Source: Leadbetterella byssophila_A (lineage in GTDB: Bacteria > Bacteroidota > Bacteroidia > Cytophagales > Spirosomataceae). From it: a stretch of 64,000 nucleotides of DNA. Positions 46,989-55,346 of this stretch are shown piece by piece (position 1 is the stretch's first letter; every line of letters begins with the position of its first letter). The DNA lies in the NCBI GenBank assembly GCA_040394735.1, contig JBEBRR010000001.1, positions 51,582 through 115,581 on the forward strand, given 5' to 3'. Made by a program: the position numbers and the translations under genes. The notes below the pieces were generated by a model that saw only the letters and a list, made by a program, of their open reading frames with translations, was not told the DNA's origin and made no database searches.

Positions 46989-47732
46989 TCAGGCCTGATT
47001 TTGCCCTAAAAAGTCTGCAATTTGATTTTCACAGGCTTTCACCACCTCTTCTGCCGTTTTGCCTGCGGGCTCCAGAGGTACCAGGGTATTCCATGACATC
47101 GAGGTAAAACTGGAGAGCGGGAAAAAGCCTTTGGGGTTGAACCGGCCGGTATTGCGGATCGCTACGGGTACAACCAGGGCCTCCGGGCACTTTTTCAGCA
47201 GGGTAGCTACCCCGCCTACTGCAAAAGGCTTCAGCCGTCCTGTTCTTGACCGTGTACCTTCCGGAAATATGGCAGCAGAAAAGCGGTTTTCATTAATATG
47301 CTTTGCAAAGCGGAGGATCTCCGAAATGGCCTGCTTGGGATCATTCCGGTCAATCAGTGCCGCCTGTCCCACACGGAGATTATAGGAGATACCGGGAATG
47401 CCTCTGGCCAGCTCTTTCTTGGATACAAATTTCGGGGTATGTTTTCTCAGGAACCAGATGATGCCCGGTATGTCAAACATGCTCTGGTGATTGGAAATAA
47501 AGATGATGGTTCTTCCTGCAGGGATCTCCTCTTTCTGAGAAAATGAAGCCGTTGATCCGGTGATATACCAGCCGGCAATAATGAAGAAGTTAAAAATCTC
47601 TACCGACCGCTGATGAGCCCGCGGTCCGAAGATATGGTATGCTATCACCTGTACCCCGTGAAAGATGACCATCAGGGCTCCGAAATACAGCAGATATATA
47701 CTCCCCAGAATGTAGTCGAGAATTTTCTTCAA
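46989..47732 (-). CDS. Lysophospholipid acyltransferase (PlsC-like)
   Basis: A 247-residue 1-acyl-glycerol-3-phosphate acyltransferase family enzyme, adding the second acyl chain to phosphatidic acid. The HX4D motif is NHQSMFD (His82, Asp87); FPEGTRSRTG is the phosphate-binding motif. One or two N-terminal membrane helices (about 5-35) are present. The start is TTG at 47730-47732: no in-frame ATG occurs before the first helix, and a -7 box ends 19 bases upstream. It is divergent from the acyl-ACP desaturase gene, both acting on membrane lipids. Confidence 0.9.
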   Translation of the reverse strand: MKKILDYILGSIYLLYFGALMVIFHGVQVIAYHIFGPRAHQRSVEIFNFFIIAGWYITGSTASFSQKEEIPAGRTIIFISNHQSMFDIPGIIWFLRKHTPKFVSKKELARGIPGISYNLRVGQAALIDRNDPKQAISEILRFAKHINENRFSAAIFPEGTRSRTGRLKPFAVGGVATLLKKCPEALVVPVAIRNTGRFNPKGFFPLSSFTSMSWNTLVPLEPAGKTAEEVVKACENQIADFLGQNQA

Positions 47733-47750
47733 TACAATTGATTTTTTTTA

Positions 47751-47758
47751 CAAAGTTA
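47751..47758 (-). promoter_or_regulatory. -7 box of the plsC-like gene
   Basis: Reverse strand TAACTTTG, 19 bases before the TTG start at 47732; a CTTG lies 22 bases further upstream (TTG at 47781-47783). Confidence 0.48.
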
Positions 47759-47798
47759 GGCCATTCAGAGAATATTTTTCCAAGAGTTTTCTCCGGCA

Positions 47799-47831
47799 TT
47801 TGCCTGAATGATGTATATTTAAGTAATTTTG
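47799..47831 (+). promoter_or_regulatory. Promoter of the acyl-ACP desaturase gene
   Basis: TTTG (47799-47802), 21 bases, TAATTTTG (47824-47831), ending 26 bases before the ATG. Confidence 0.55.
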
Positions 47832-47856
47832 CACCAGAAAACAGCCTTATACATAC

Positions 47857-48834
47857 ATGGATCCGTCGAGAATAGAAGTAATGAAACATTTCGGAAAGGA
47901 AATGGATGAGCTCTCAATGGAGTTCCTGAATCCTATTGAATCGAACTGGCAGCCTTCCGATTTTTTGCCTGACTCTACCCGGGAAGATTTCATGGAAGAA
48001 CTGAAAGAGCTTCAGGAGGCCTGCCGGGAATTACCATATGATTATCTGGCCGTGCTGGTGGGCGATTGCATCACTGAGGAAGCGCTGCCTACGTATACTT
48101 CCTGGCTGATGACCGTAGAAGGGATCAAACAGGTGGAAGAACCGGACTCCGGCTGGGTGAAGTGGGTGCGCTGGTGGTCTGCAGAAGAGAACCGTCACGG
48201 CGACCTGCTCAATAAATACCTTTATCTTTCGGGAAGGATCAATATGCGTGAGATGGAAACCTCCACGCAGTGGCTGCTGGCTGACGGCTTTGATATCGGT
48301 ACCGATGACGATCCCTACCGGAACTTTATTTATACTTCTTTCCAGGAACTGGCCACCAATATTTCGCACCGGCGCACCGCTACCCTGGCCAAGAAATTCG
48401 GTAATAATCACCTTTCCAAAATCTGCGGTAAGATTGCTTCTGACGAGATGCGTCATGCCAAAGCCTATAAAACCTTTATCTCCAAATTTTTGGAAGTAGA
48501 TGCTTCCGGGGTTATGCTGGCCTTTGAAGACATGATGCGCAAAAAAATAGTGATGCCTGCCCATTTCCTGAGAGAAACCGGCGGGAAAATAGGCGAGGTA
48601 TTTTCCCATTTTTCCGATTCGGCCCAAAGGCTGGGGGTATATACTACCCTGGATTATATTGAGATCCTGGAAAGTCTCCTGAAGGAATGGAGTATTGATA
48701 AGATCACCGAGCTGAATTCATCAGCAGAAAGGGCAAGGGATTACCTGCTGGCACTTCCTGCCCGCTTAAGGAGAATTGCCGACAGAACCAAAATTCCGGA
48801 GCTGGAGTACGAATTCAAGTGGATATCCCGGTGA
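47857..48834 (+). CDS. Acyl-ACP desaturase (ferritin-like di-iron)
   Basis: A 325-residue soluble fatty-acid desaturase. Di-iron ligands line up with the plant enzyme in spacing: Glu111 and His114 in AEENRHGD, Glu164 in SFQELAT, Glu197 and His200 in SDEMRHAK, with Glu74 or Glu75 in ITEEALP as the remaining ligand. It inserts a cis double bond into acyl chains on acyl carrier protein using oxygen and ferredoxin. It is divergent from the lysophospholipid acyltransferase gene, and its stop overlaps the VanZ start. Confidence 0.93.
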   Translation: MDPSRIEVMKHFGKEMDELSMEFLNPIESNWQPSDFLPDSTREDFMEELKELQEACRELPYDYLAVLVGDCITEEALPTYTSWLMTVEGIKQVEEPDSGWVKWVRWWSAEENRHGDLLNKYLYLSGRINMREMETSTQWLLADGFDIGTDDDPYRNFIYTSFQELATNISHRRTATLAKKFGNNHLSKICGKIASDEMRHAKAYKTFISKFLEVDASGVMLAFEDMMRKKIVMPAHFLRETGGKIGEVFSHFSDSAQRLGVYTTLDYIEILESLLKEWSIDKITELNSSAERARDYLLALPARLRRIADRTKIPELEYEFKWISR

Positions 48835-49202
48835 TGATGCGGCGCTGGTTGCATAAACCCCACCTGGCCGTAACGGCTACGGTGTGTGTTTGTATCTTAT
48901 TATTTTCCCCTTCTACCGATCTCCCTGATGATACTCCCCCGTGGATCAACGATAAGGTGGCCCACGGGATGGTCTTTGCTGGCCTGTCCTTTCTCTGGAT
49001 GCAATATCTGCAGAAGCAAAACCGGGTGCTGGGATTGCTGGTTGCTTTTGCTTTTCTTACGGAGATTATACAATATGTCCTTCCGGCCTCTTTTTTACGC
49101 TCTTTTGATGTGAAGGATATTGCGGCTGACCTGACCGGTGTGCTGGCGGGTTGGGTAATGAGTTGGATCTTTGACCGGGTGACGTCCGGCAAAAATGTGT
49201 AA
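48834..49202 (+). CDS. VanZ family membrane protein
   Basis: A 122-residue VanZ-like protein (PF04892) with four hydrophobic segments: VTATVCVCILLFS, VAHGMVFAGLSFLWM, LGLLVAFAFLTEIIQYV and LTGVLAGWVMSWIF. The motif DKVAHGM and EIIQYV...DVKDIAADLTG are typical. VanZ confers low-level teicoplanin resistance in enterococci by an unclear mechanism; most bacterial homologues are uncharacterised. The ATG at 48834 overlaps the desaturase stop by one base (TGATG) and is preferred over an upstream GTG. Confidence 0.85.
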   Translation: MMRRWLHKPHLAVTATVCVCILLFSPSTDLPDDTPPWINDKVAHGMVFAGLSFLWMQYLQKQNRVLGLLVAFAFLTEIIQYVLPASFLRSFDVKDIAADLTGVLAGWVMSWIFDRVTSGKNV

Positions 49203-49217
49203 AAGAATGTCTGATGT

Positions 49218-49245
49218 CCGGGCCGCGCAGGCCGGGCCGCGCAGG
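49218..49245 (+). repeat. Perfect 14-base tandem duplication
   Basis: CCGGGCCGCGCAGG occurs twice without a gap, 15 bases after the VanZ stop. It is far richer in G+C than its surroundings. Only two copies. Confidence 0.7.
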
Positions 49246-49321
49246 AGCTATTTGTTTATCACGACACCACTACCTTCCTGAGCTTGCCGGAGGGCGTACA
49301 CGCTGAAGATTTCCGTTACTT

Positions 49322-49353
49322 CGCAGGAACATACCTCAAGGCATATTCCTGCG
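49322..49353. terminator. Hairpin between VanZ and aspS (convergent)
   Basis: CGCAGGAA (49322-49329) and TTCCTGCG (49346-49353) form an eight-base stem with a 16-base loop between convergent genes. No strong T-run. Confidence 0.4.
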
Positions 49354-49373
49354 AGCCGGTCATCAGAAAATGC

Positions 49374-51119
49374 TTACCTTACCTGTATATTCAGTTCCTT
49401 GAGCTGCTCCTCATGAAGCGTGGAAGGCGAATCGATCATCACGTCACGGCCACTGTTATTCTTAGGGAAGGCAATAAAGTCACGGATAGAATCTGCTCCT
49501 CCGAAAATAGAGCACAGGCGGTCAAATCCGAAGGCCAGGCCGGCATGCGGCGGCGCACCGTATTCAAACGCTTCCATCAGGAATCCGAACTGCTTTTTGG
49601 CCTCTTCCGGCGTGAATCCCAGTATTTCAAACATTTTACCCTGAAGGTCTTTTTGGAAGATTCTTACGGATCCGCCGCCTACTTCTGTTCCGTTGATTAC
49701 CATATCATAGGCATTGGCCCGCACATTGCCGGGATCGGTCTCCAGCAGGGAAAGGTCTTCGGGCTTGGGCGCCGTAAACGGATGGTGCATGGCAAACCAC
49801 CGGTTTTCTTCCTCGCCGTATTCCAGAAGGGGGAAGTCGAGCACCCAGAGTACTTTAAATTCATCGGGCTTTCTCAGACCCAGGCGGCTGCCCATTTCCA
49901 GGCGAAGTTCGTTCAGCTGCTTCCGGGCTTTGTCTTTCTGACCGGAAATGATCAGGATGAGGTCTCCTGTCTTAGCTCCGAAGCGGTCAGCGATAGCCCT
50001 CAGGTCGTTTTCGGAATAGAATTTATCAACTGATGATTTTACGGTGCCGTCTGCATTTAAACGGATATATACCAGCCCTTTTGCACCGATCTGGGGCCTT
50101 TTAACCCAGTCGGTCAGCTCGTCTACCTGTTTACGGGTATATTCGGCACAGCCTTCGGCATTAATACCTATCACCAGTTCAGCATCGTCAAAAACCTGGA
50201 ACCCCTTGTTTTTTACGAGGTCATTCAGCTCTGAAAACTGCATGCCGAAGCGGGTATCGGGCTTGTCGGAGCCGTAATATTTCATGGCGTCAGCCCAGGT
50301 CATGCGGGGTACTTCCGCCAGGTCGATCCCCTTGACGGTCTTAAACAGGTGGCGGATCAGGCCTTCAAACATGTTTAATACGTCTTCCTGCTGTACAAAT
50401 GACATCTCGCAGTCGATCTGCGTAAATTCCGGCTGGCGGTCGGCACGCAAGTCTTCATCCCGGAAGCACTTCACGATCTGGTAATACCGGTCAAAGCCGG
50501 ATACCATCAGAAGCTGCTTGAAGGTCTGGGGCGACTGGGGCAGGGCATAAAATTCTCCCGGGTTCATGCGGCTGGGCACCACGAAGTCGCGGGCTCCTTC
50601 CGGCGTAGATTTGATCAGTACCGGGGTTTCTACTTCTATAAAATCCTGGCCATCGAGATAAAGCCGGGTCTGCTGTGCCACTTTATGACGTAAAACCAGG
50701 TTTTGCCTTACTGTATTTCTTCTGAGATCCAGGTAACGGAACTTCATCCGCAGCTCATCACCGCCGTCTGTGTCATCTTCAATAAGAAAAGGCGGAAGTT
50801 TGGCCGGGTTCAGCACTTCCAGTTGCGTCACATTAATCTCAATATCGCCGGTTTCTATCTTATCATTTTTTGAAAGCCGCTCCTGTACGGCTCCGGTAGC
50901 AGAGATCACGTACTCCCGGCCCAGCGAACGCACGGCAGTAATTACTTCAGGGGCTGTTTTCCCTTCTTCAAAGATAAGCTGTGTAATGCCGTAACGGTCG
51001 CGGAGATCAATCCAGATCATGCCGCCCTTGTCGCGCACTTTCTGTACCCAGCCACAAAGGGTTACGGTTTGGTTTACATCTGACAGCCGGAGCTGTCCGC
51101 AGGTATGAGTTCTTAACAT
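49374..51119 (-). CDS. aspS: Aspartyl-tRNA synthetase
   Basis: A 581-residue class II synthetase charging tRNA-Asp. An N-terminal OB-fold binds the anticodon (LCGWVQKVRDKGGMIWIDLR). Motif 2 FRDEDLRADRQPEFTQID, the bacterial GAD insertion (about 285-415) and motif 3 GLAFGFDRLCSIFG follow. Length and GAD domain mark the bacterial type. It is a single-gene unit, divergent from uppS. Confidence 0.97.
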   Translation of the reverse strand: MLRTHTCGQLRLSDVNQTVTLCGWVQKVRDKGGMIWIDLRDRYGITQLIFEEGKTAPEVITAVRSLGREYVISATGAVQERLSKNDKIETGDIEINVTQLEVLNPAKLPPFLIEDDTDGGDELRMKFRYLDLRRNTVRQNLVLRHKVAQQTRLYLDGQDFIEVETPVLIKSTPEGARDFVVPSRMNPGEFYALPQSPQTFKQLLMVSGFDRYYQIVKCFRDEDLRADRQPEFTQIDCEMSFVQQEDVLNMFEGLIRHLFKTVKGIDLAEVPRMTWADAMKYYGSDKPDTRFGMQFSELNDLVKNKGFQVFDDAELVIGINAEGCAEYTRKQVDELTDWVKRPQIGAKGLVYIRLNADGTVKSSVDKFYSENDLRAIADRFGAKTGDLILIISGQKDKARKQLNELRLEMGSRLGLRKPDEFKVLWVLDFPLLEYGEEENRWFAMHHPFTAPKPEDLSLLETDPGNVRANAYDMVINGTEVGGGSVRIFQKDLQGKMFEILGFTPEEAKKQFGFLMEAFEYGAPPHAGLAFGFDRLCSIFGGADSIRDFIAFPKNNSGRDVMIDSPSTLHEEQLKELNIQVR

Positions 51120-51144
51120 GAGGGATAACAGATAAAATAAGCCG

Positions 51145-51152
51145 CAAATTTA
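51145..51152 (-). promoter_or_regulatory. -7 box of aspS
   Basis: Reverse strand TAAATTTG, 26 bases before the ATG at 51119. Confidence 0.45.
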
Positions 51153-51268
51153 AGGAATTCTTCTTTATCCTGTCTTTCCGGTCTTTTTAAAATGACCGGC
51201 AGATACAAAAAACATTAAAAGACAACGTATTATTTGGTGATCATCTTTTAATTAGCGGTGTAATTATA

Positions 51269-51276
51269 TATTTTTG
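51269..51276 (+). promoter_or_regulatory. -7 box of the uppS-bamA operon
   Basis: TATTTTTG, ending 24 bases before the TTG start of uppS at 51300 and thus supporting that start. Confidence 0.5.
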
Positions 51277-51299
51277 CAGTCCCTTTTTCACCTAAACAT

Positions 51300-52022
51300 T
51301 TGGAAGAGATCAGTCTGAACAATTTACCGAAGCATATTGCCGTTATTATGGACGGTAACGGAAGATGGGCAAAGAGCAGAGGTGCTTTGCGTATTTTCGG
51401 ACATCAGAACGGCATTAAGGCAGTCCGTGAAACGGTCGAGGCCTGTGCAGAACTTGGAGTAGGATACTTAACATTATATACTTTTTCTACGGAAAACTGG
51501 GGGCGGCCCAAGGCGGAAGTAGACGGGATTATGGACCTTTTAGTAAAAACCATTGGTGATGAAGTGCCCCGGCTTCATAAGAATAACGTGCGGTTAAAGT
51601 GTATCGGAGACAAGGATGCACTTCCTGAAACAGCCCGTAGGAATATGGAGAAGGGGGAGGAGACCACAAAAAACAATACCGGTCTGGTATTGAGCATCGC
51701 TTTGAGCTACAGCGGCAAGTGGGACATCCTCCAGGCCGCAAAAAAAATAGCTGCCGAGGTGGAGTCAGGAGAAAAGAAGACGGATGATATCAATGAAGAA
51801 CAGTTTAACCGGTATCTTTCTACTTATCCGGCGCCTGATGTAGACCTGCTGATCCGTACAGGAGGAGACCACCGGATCAGCAATTACCTGTTATGGCAGT
51901 CTGCTTATGCCGAACTCTTATTTTTAGATGTATTGTGGCCCGATTTCCGGAGAAGTCACTTGCTGGAGGCAATAAAAACTTTTCAAACCAGGGACAGGCG
52001 TTTCGGTAAAACCCATGATTAA
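51300..52022 (+). CDS. uppS: Isoprenyl transferase (undecaprenyl diphosphate synthase)
   Basis: A 240-residue cis-prenyltransferase that makes undecaprenyl diphosphate, the lipid carrier for peptidoglycan and surface glycans. Asp18 in VIMDGNGRWAK binds Mg-diphosphate; FSTENWGRP and RTGG..RISNYLLWQ are conserved. The residue corresponding to the usual metal-binding Glu (E. coli Glu213) is Asp190 here (GGDHRISN), a conservative change. The start is TTG: the frame has no ATG before it back to an in-frame stop at 51261. Its end overlaps the bamA start by eight bases. Confidence 0.95.
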   Translation: MEEISLNNLPKHIAVIMDGNGRWAKSRGALRIFGHQNGIKAVRETVEACAELGVGYLTLYTFSTENWGRPKAEVDGIMDLLVKTIGDEVPRLHKNNVRLKCIGDKDALPETARRNMEKGEETTKNNTGLVLSIALSYSGKWDILQAAKKIAAEVESGEKKTDDINEEQFNRYLSTYPAPDVDLLIRTGGDHRISNYLLWQSAYAELLFLDVLWPDFRRSHLLEAIKTFQTRDRRFGKTHD

Positions 52023-54630
52023 TTTTCAGATGATTTCAAGACTTTTCTTTTTTTTCCTGTTGGTCGGTTTTACCCTTACGACTCATGCACAACGAATTGG
52101 TATAGGCCGGCAGCCAACTACTACGGCTGAAGCTAACCAACTGGTTGATTATGCCAAACCCAAGGAATATATTATCGGCGGGATAACCGTCACCGGTGTA
52201 AAATACCTGGATCAGAATACCCTGATATCAGTTTCCGGCCTGAATGTGAATGATAAGATCGAAATTCCCGGCGAAAGAATCTCCGCCGCTATCAAACGGC
52301 TGATGCAGCAGGGAATCCTGGAAGATGTGGCGGTTAATATCACCAGGGTAGAAGACAATAAGGTTTTCCTGGAGCTGGATCTCCGCGAAAGACCCCGTTT
52401 GAACAAGATCGTGCTGAACGGCATTAAAAGCGGACAGCGCGAAACCCTGGAAGAAAAGATCAATACCTATAAAGGGAAAGTGATCACAGAAGCCATGGTT
52501 AAAAATATGCAGAATATCATCAAGCGCCATTTTCTGGATAAGGGCTTTCTGCATACTACTGTACAGGCTCAGCAGGTGAATGACACTATCCGTACCAGCA
52601 CGGCTCAACTGATCTTTAATATTGACCGGGGCAAGAAGACCAAGATTGACGAAATCCGGCTGACGGGTTTGAATGAAATTCCTAAGTGGCGTGCGCTTTC
52701 CAAGATGAAAGGCACCAAGGAACGTGCTCCGCTGCGTATATTCACTCCTTCAAAGTTCAGGGAAAAGAAGTTTAAGGAAGACAAAGAGAAGCTGGTGGCC
52801 TTTCTGAACAAGAACGGTTACCGTAATGCCAGCATTGATAAAGATTCCGTTTATATCAAACCGAACGGAAATGTAGGTATTGTGATGGATGTAACCGAAG
52901 GGCAGCGCTTTTATTACCGTAATATTACCTGGTCAGGAAACTATGTCAGGAATACCGATACGCTGAACCTCATCCTGGGAATAGAAAAAGGGGATGTGTA
53001 TGATCCGGAAGATCTTCAGAAGCGCCTCAGCGGAAAACCTACCGGCGGTGACGTAAGCTCCTATTACCAGGATGACGGTTACCTGTACTTTAATGTAGAG
53101 CCCGTAGAGACAGCCGTAGTAGGCGACTCCATTGACATTGAGCTGCGTATCCGTGAGGGCAAGCAGGCCACCATTTCCAAGATCGTCCTGAACGGGAACA
53201 CCAAAACCAGTGACCATGTGGTATTCAGGGAGATTCTGACCAAGCCCGGGCAGAAATTCAGCCGGGCCGACCTCGTGGAAACCGTACAGGGCTTATCAAG
53301 GCTGGGGTATTTTGATCCTCAGAAAATAGACCCCAAGCCCATACCTCAGAATGACGGTACCGTGAACATAGAATATACGGTGGAGGAGAAATCGAGCGAT
53401 AACATTGAACTCTCCGGCGGGTATTCTGCCATGCAGGGTATTATAGGTACTTTTGGGGTAGTATTTAATAATTTCGCAATCCGTAAGATCTTTGATTTCA
53501 AGGAATACAAACCTTTGCCGAAAGGCGACGGCCAGAAATTCTCCATACGTCTCCAGGCTAACGGCGGGTTCCAGAACTACTCGCTGTCTTTCTCGGAACC
53601 CTGGCTGGGAGGTAAAAAACCTAACTCATTGTCTGTTTCTGTCTGGCACTCGGTGCAGGATCTGGGCAAAATGTATGACAGATACAGGAAGTATTACGCC
53701 AATACTGCTTATGCTGACTACTACAGCAGCCTGTACAGCAGTGCATATTATAACGGCTACTTTAAAAATACGGGCCTCTCGCTTTCTTTCGGTAAGCGTC
53801 TGAACTGGCCTGACCGGAACTTTAACTTCAGCTCCAGCCTGTCCTACCAGTTTTATGATGTGAAAGACAGCTGGTACCTGCGCGGCTTCAGCAACGGTAT
53901 TGCCCACGATGTTTCCCTGGGCTTTAATGTGTCGCGTTACAGCCTGGATAACCCCCAGTTTACGCGGACGGGATCCAATATTTCCCTCAGCGGTACCTTT
54001 AACCCGCCTTATTCAGGACTGGGTATAGAAACCAAGTCTGACCGGATGTTTATTGAAGGTCATAAATGGATGTTTGACCTCAGCTGGTTCACGCCGGTGG
54101 TGGGTAAATTTGTTTTCATGGCGAAAGCCAATATGGGCTTCCTGGGAAGATATAACAGCCGTACACCTTACAGTCCGTTCGGCCGGTTTGTTATCGGGGG
54201 AGCCGGTATGGGTATGCAGAACAGCAACAGTATCGGTATCGAGCTGATCGGCCTGAGAGGTTATGAAGAAGGTATTGTATATGAACCTACCTATACCGAG
54301 GCTTCAGAAGTATTGGGTCAGACCAGCTATTCACGCCAGGGCGGTATCATATACAATAAATATGCCCTGGAATTACGTTATCCGGTATCATTGAATGCAC
54401 AGGCCACTATCTACCTGCTGACCTTTGCAGAAGCAGGGAACAGCTGGGGAAGTTATAAAGACTTTAATCCTTTTAAGATCAGGCGTTCGGCGGGTGTGGG
54501 TGCCCGGGTGTTCATGGCGGCCTTCGGTCTGTTGGGAATTGATTACGGGTATGCGTTTGACCCGATCCCCGGTTTGCCCAACCAGGGAAGGAAAGCCTTT
54601 ACATTCAGCATTGGCCAGCAAATCCGGTAA
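52015..54630 (+). CDS. bamA: Outer membrane protein assembly factor BamA
   Basis: An 871-residue Omp85 protein, the core of the machine that inserts beta-barrels into the outer membrane. A signal peptide ends at THAQ (about residue 25). Five POTRA domains (about 50-460) include IIGGITVTGVKYLDQNTLI and ISKIVLNGNTKTSDHVV. A C-terminal barrel (about 470-871) carries the L6 loop motif LRGYEEG and the ending GLLGIDYGYAFD. It overlaps uppS by eight bases and is followed by two OmpH/Skp chaperone genes. Confidence 0.96.
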   Translation: MINFQMISRLFFFFLLVGFTLTTHAQRIGIGRQPTTTAEANQLVDYAKPKEYIIGGITVTGVKYLDQNTLISVSGLNVNDKIEIPGERISAAIKRLMQQGILEDVAVNITRVEDNKVFLELDLRERPRLNKIVLNGIKSGQRETLEEKINTYKGKVITEAMVKNMQNIIKRHFLDKGFLHTTVQAQQVNDTIRTSTAQLIFNIDRGKKTKIDEIRLTGLNEIPKWRALSKMKGTKERAPLRIFTPSKFREKKFKEDKEKLVAFLNKNGYRNASIDKDSVYIKPNGNVGIVMDVTEGQRFYYRNITWSGNYVRNTDTLNLILGIEKGDVYDPEDLQKRLSGKPTGGDVSSYYQDDGYLYFNVEPVETAVVGDSIDIELRIREGKQATISKIVLNGNTKTSDHVVFREILTKPGQKFSRADLVETVQGLSRLGYFDPQKIDPKPIPQNDGTVNIEYTVEEKSSDNIELSGGYSAMQGIIGTFGVVFNNFAIRKIFDFKEYKPLPKGDGQKFSIRLQANGGFQNYSLSFSEPWLGGKKPNSLSVSVWHSVQDLGKMYDRYRKYYANTAYADYYSSLYSSAYYNGYFKNTGLSLSFGKRLNWPDRNFNFSSSLSYQFYDVKDSWYLRGFSNGIAHDVSLGFNVSRYSLDNPQFTRTGSNISLSGTFNPPYSGLGIETKSDRMFIEGHKWMFDLSWFTPVVGKFVFMAKANMGFLGRYNSRTPYSPFGRFVIGGAGMGMQNSNSIGIELIGLRGYEEGIVYEPTYTEASEVLGQTSYSRQGGIIYNKYALELRYPVSLNAQATIYLLTFAEAGNSWGSYKDFNPFKIRRSAGVGARVFMAAFGLLGIDYGYAFDPIPGLPNQGRKAFTFSIGQQIR

Positions 54631-54657
54631 CAGTTGTTAAGCAGTTGTTAACCGGAT
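54622..54657. repeat. Hairpin and 11-base direct repeat at the bamA stop
   Basis: ATCCGGT (54622-54628) and ACCGGAT (54651-54657) form a stem around CAGTTGTTAA repeated at 54631-54640 and 54642-54651. It overlaps the bamA stop codon and may attenuate transcription into the OmpH genes. Confidence 0.4.
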
Positions 54658-54714
54658 AAACCATTGGGCGCAAACAGTGTCTTATGGGTACGAGTGAAAA
54701 AGAGGCAAGAGCAA

Positions 54715-54777
54715 TTAGAAGCTAGCTTTTAGCTATTAGACCCATCTAATTTCTAACCTGTAAAAGCTAATAGCTGG
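54715..54777. repeat. Degenerate 7-base repeats in two opposed blocks, nine units
   Basis: Four heptamers of TTAGNNN type (54715-54742, for example TTAGCTA; the second starts CTAG) are followed directly by heptamers of NNNCTAA type (54743-54770, for example AAGCTAA; one reads CCTGTAA) plus one degenerate unit. The second block is the first in reverse complement. It fills the bamA-OmpH gap. Confidence 0.62.
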
Positions 54778-54802
54778 AAGTTTTAAACTGATAAAGCAAC
54801 GT

Positions 54803-55318
54803 ATGAAGAATTTAGGACTCTTTTTACTGGTTCTGTTGATGGGGCTCTCCGCTTCGGCGCAGAAATTCGGGTATATCGACAGTGAATATATCCTGAATAA
54901 GATGCCGGAATATAAGAAAGCAGAGGAGGCCATGACGAAGCTGACCGAGCAGTGGACGCGCGACGTGTCTGCCAAATACGAGGAGGTGGCAAAGCTGAAA
55001 GTAAAATACCAGCAGGAGGAGATTTTGCTGACCCAGGATATGAAGCTGGAACGGCAACGGGCTATTGAGAAAGCGGAAGAAGACCTTAAGGATTTGAATA
55101 ACAGTATTTTTGGCCTTAACGGGCTGCTGTTTCAGAAGAAAAAGGAGATTTTAAAGCCTATTGTGGAAGAAATTTATAAAACGTCGGAAAAAATTGCAAA
55201 GAAGCATAAACTTAGTTTTATCTTTGACAAAGCATCAGACCTGAGTATCTTTTTTGCAGACCCAAGACATGATTATACGGATTTTATGTTAGAGGAACTG
55301 GGTCTTAATAGTAAATAG
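54803..55318 (+). CDS. OmpH/Skp family periplasmic chaperone, copy 1
   Basis: A 171-residue exported protein: signal peptide (LLVLLMGLSASAQ), the start FGYIDSEYILNKMPEY, then a long highly charged coiled coil (about 40-125), and a C-terminal return strand LSFIFDKASDLSIFFADP. Skp-type chaperones are trimers that hold unfolded outer-membrane proteins for BamA. Its position after bamA fits. A second, diverged copy follows 28 bases later. Confidence 0.92.
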   Translation: MKNLGLFLLVLLMGLSASAQKFGYIDSEYILNKMPEYKKAEEAMTKLTEQWTRDVSAKYEEVAKLKVKYQQEEILLTQDMKLERQRAIEKAEEDLKDLNNSIFGLNGLLFQKKKEILKPIVEEIYKTSEKIAKKHKLSFIFDKASDLSIFFADPRHDYTDFMLEELGLNSK

Positions 55319-55346
55319 TAAACCAAGTAAATTAATAGTTTAAAAA

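Noticed and set aside
49218..49245. Possible CRISPR-like direct repeat
   Set aside because: Only two contiguous copies with no spacers, and no cas genes anywhere in the window.
34958..54777. Heptamer repeats as transcription-factor direct repeats such as LytTR sites
   Set aside because: LytTR sites are a pair of about nine-base repeats with wider spacing; these are contiguous, variable and found at gene ends as well as starts.
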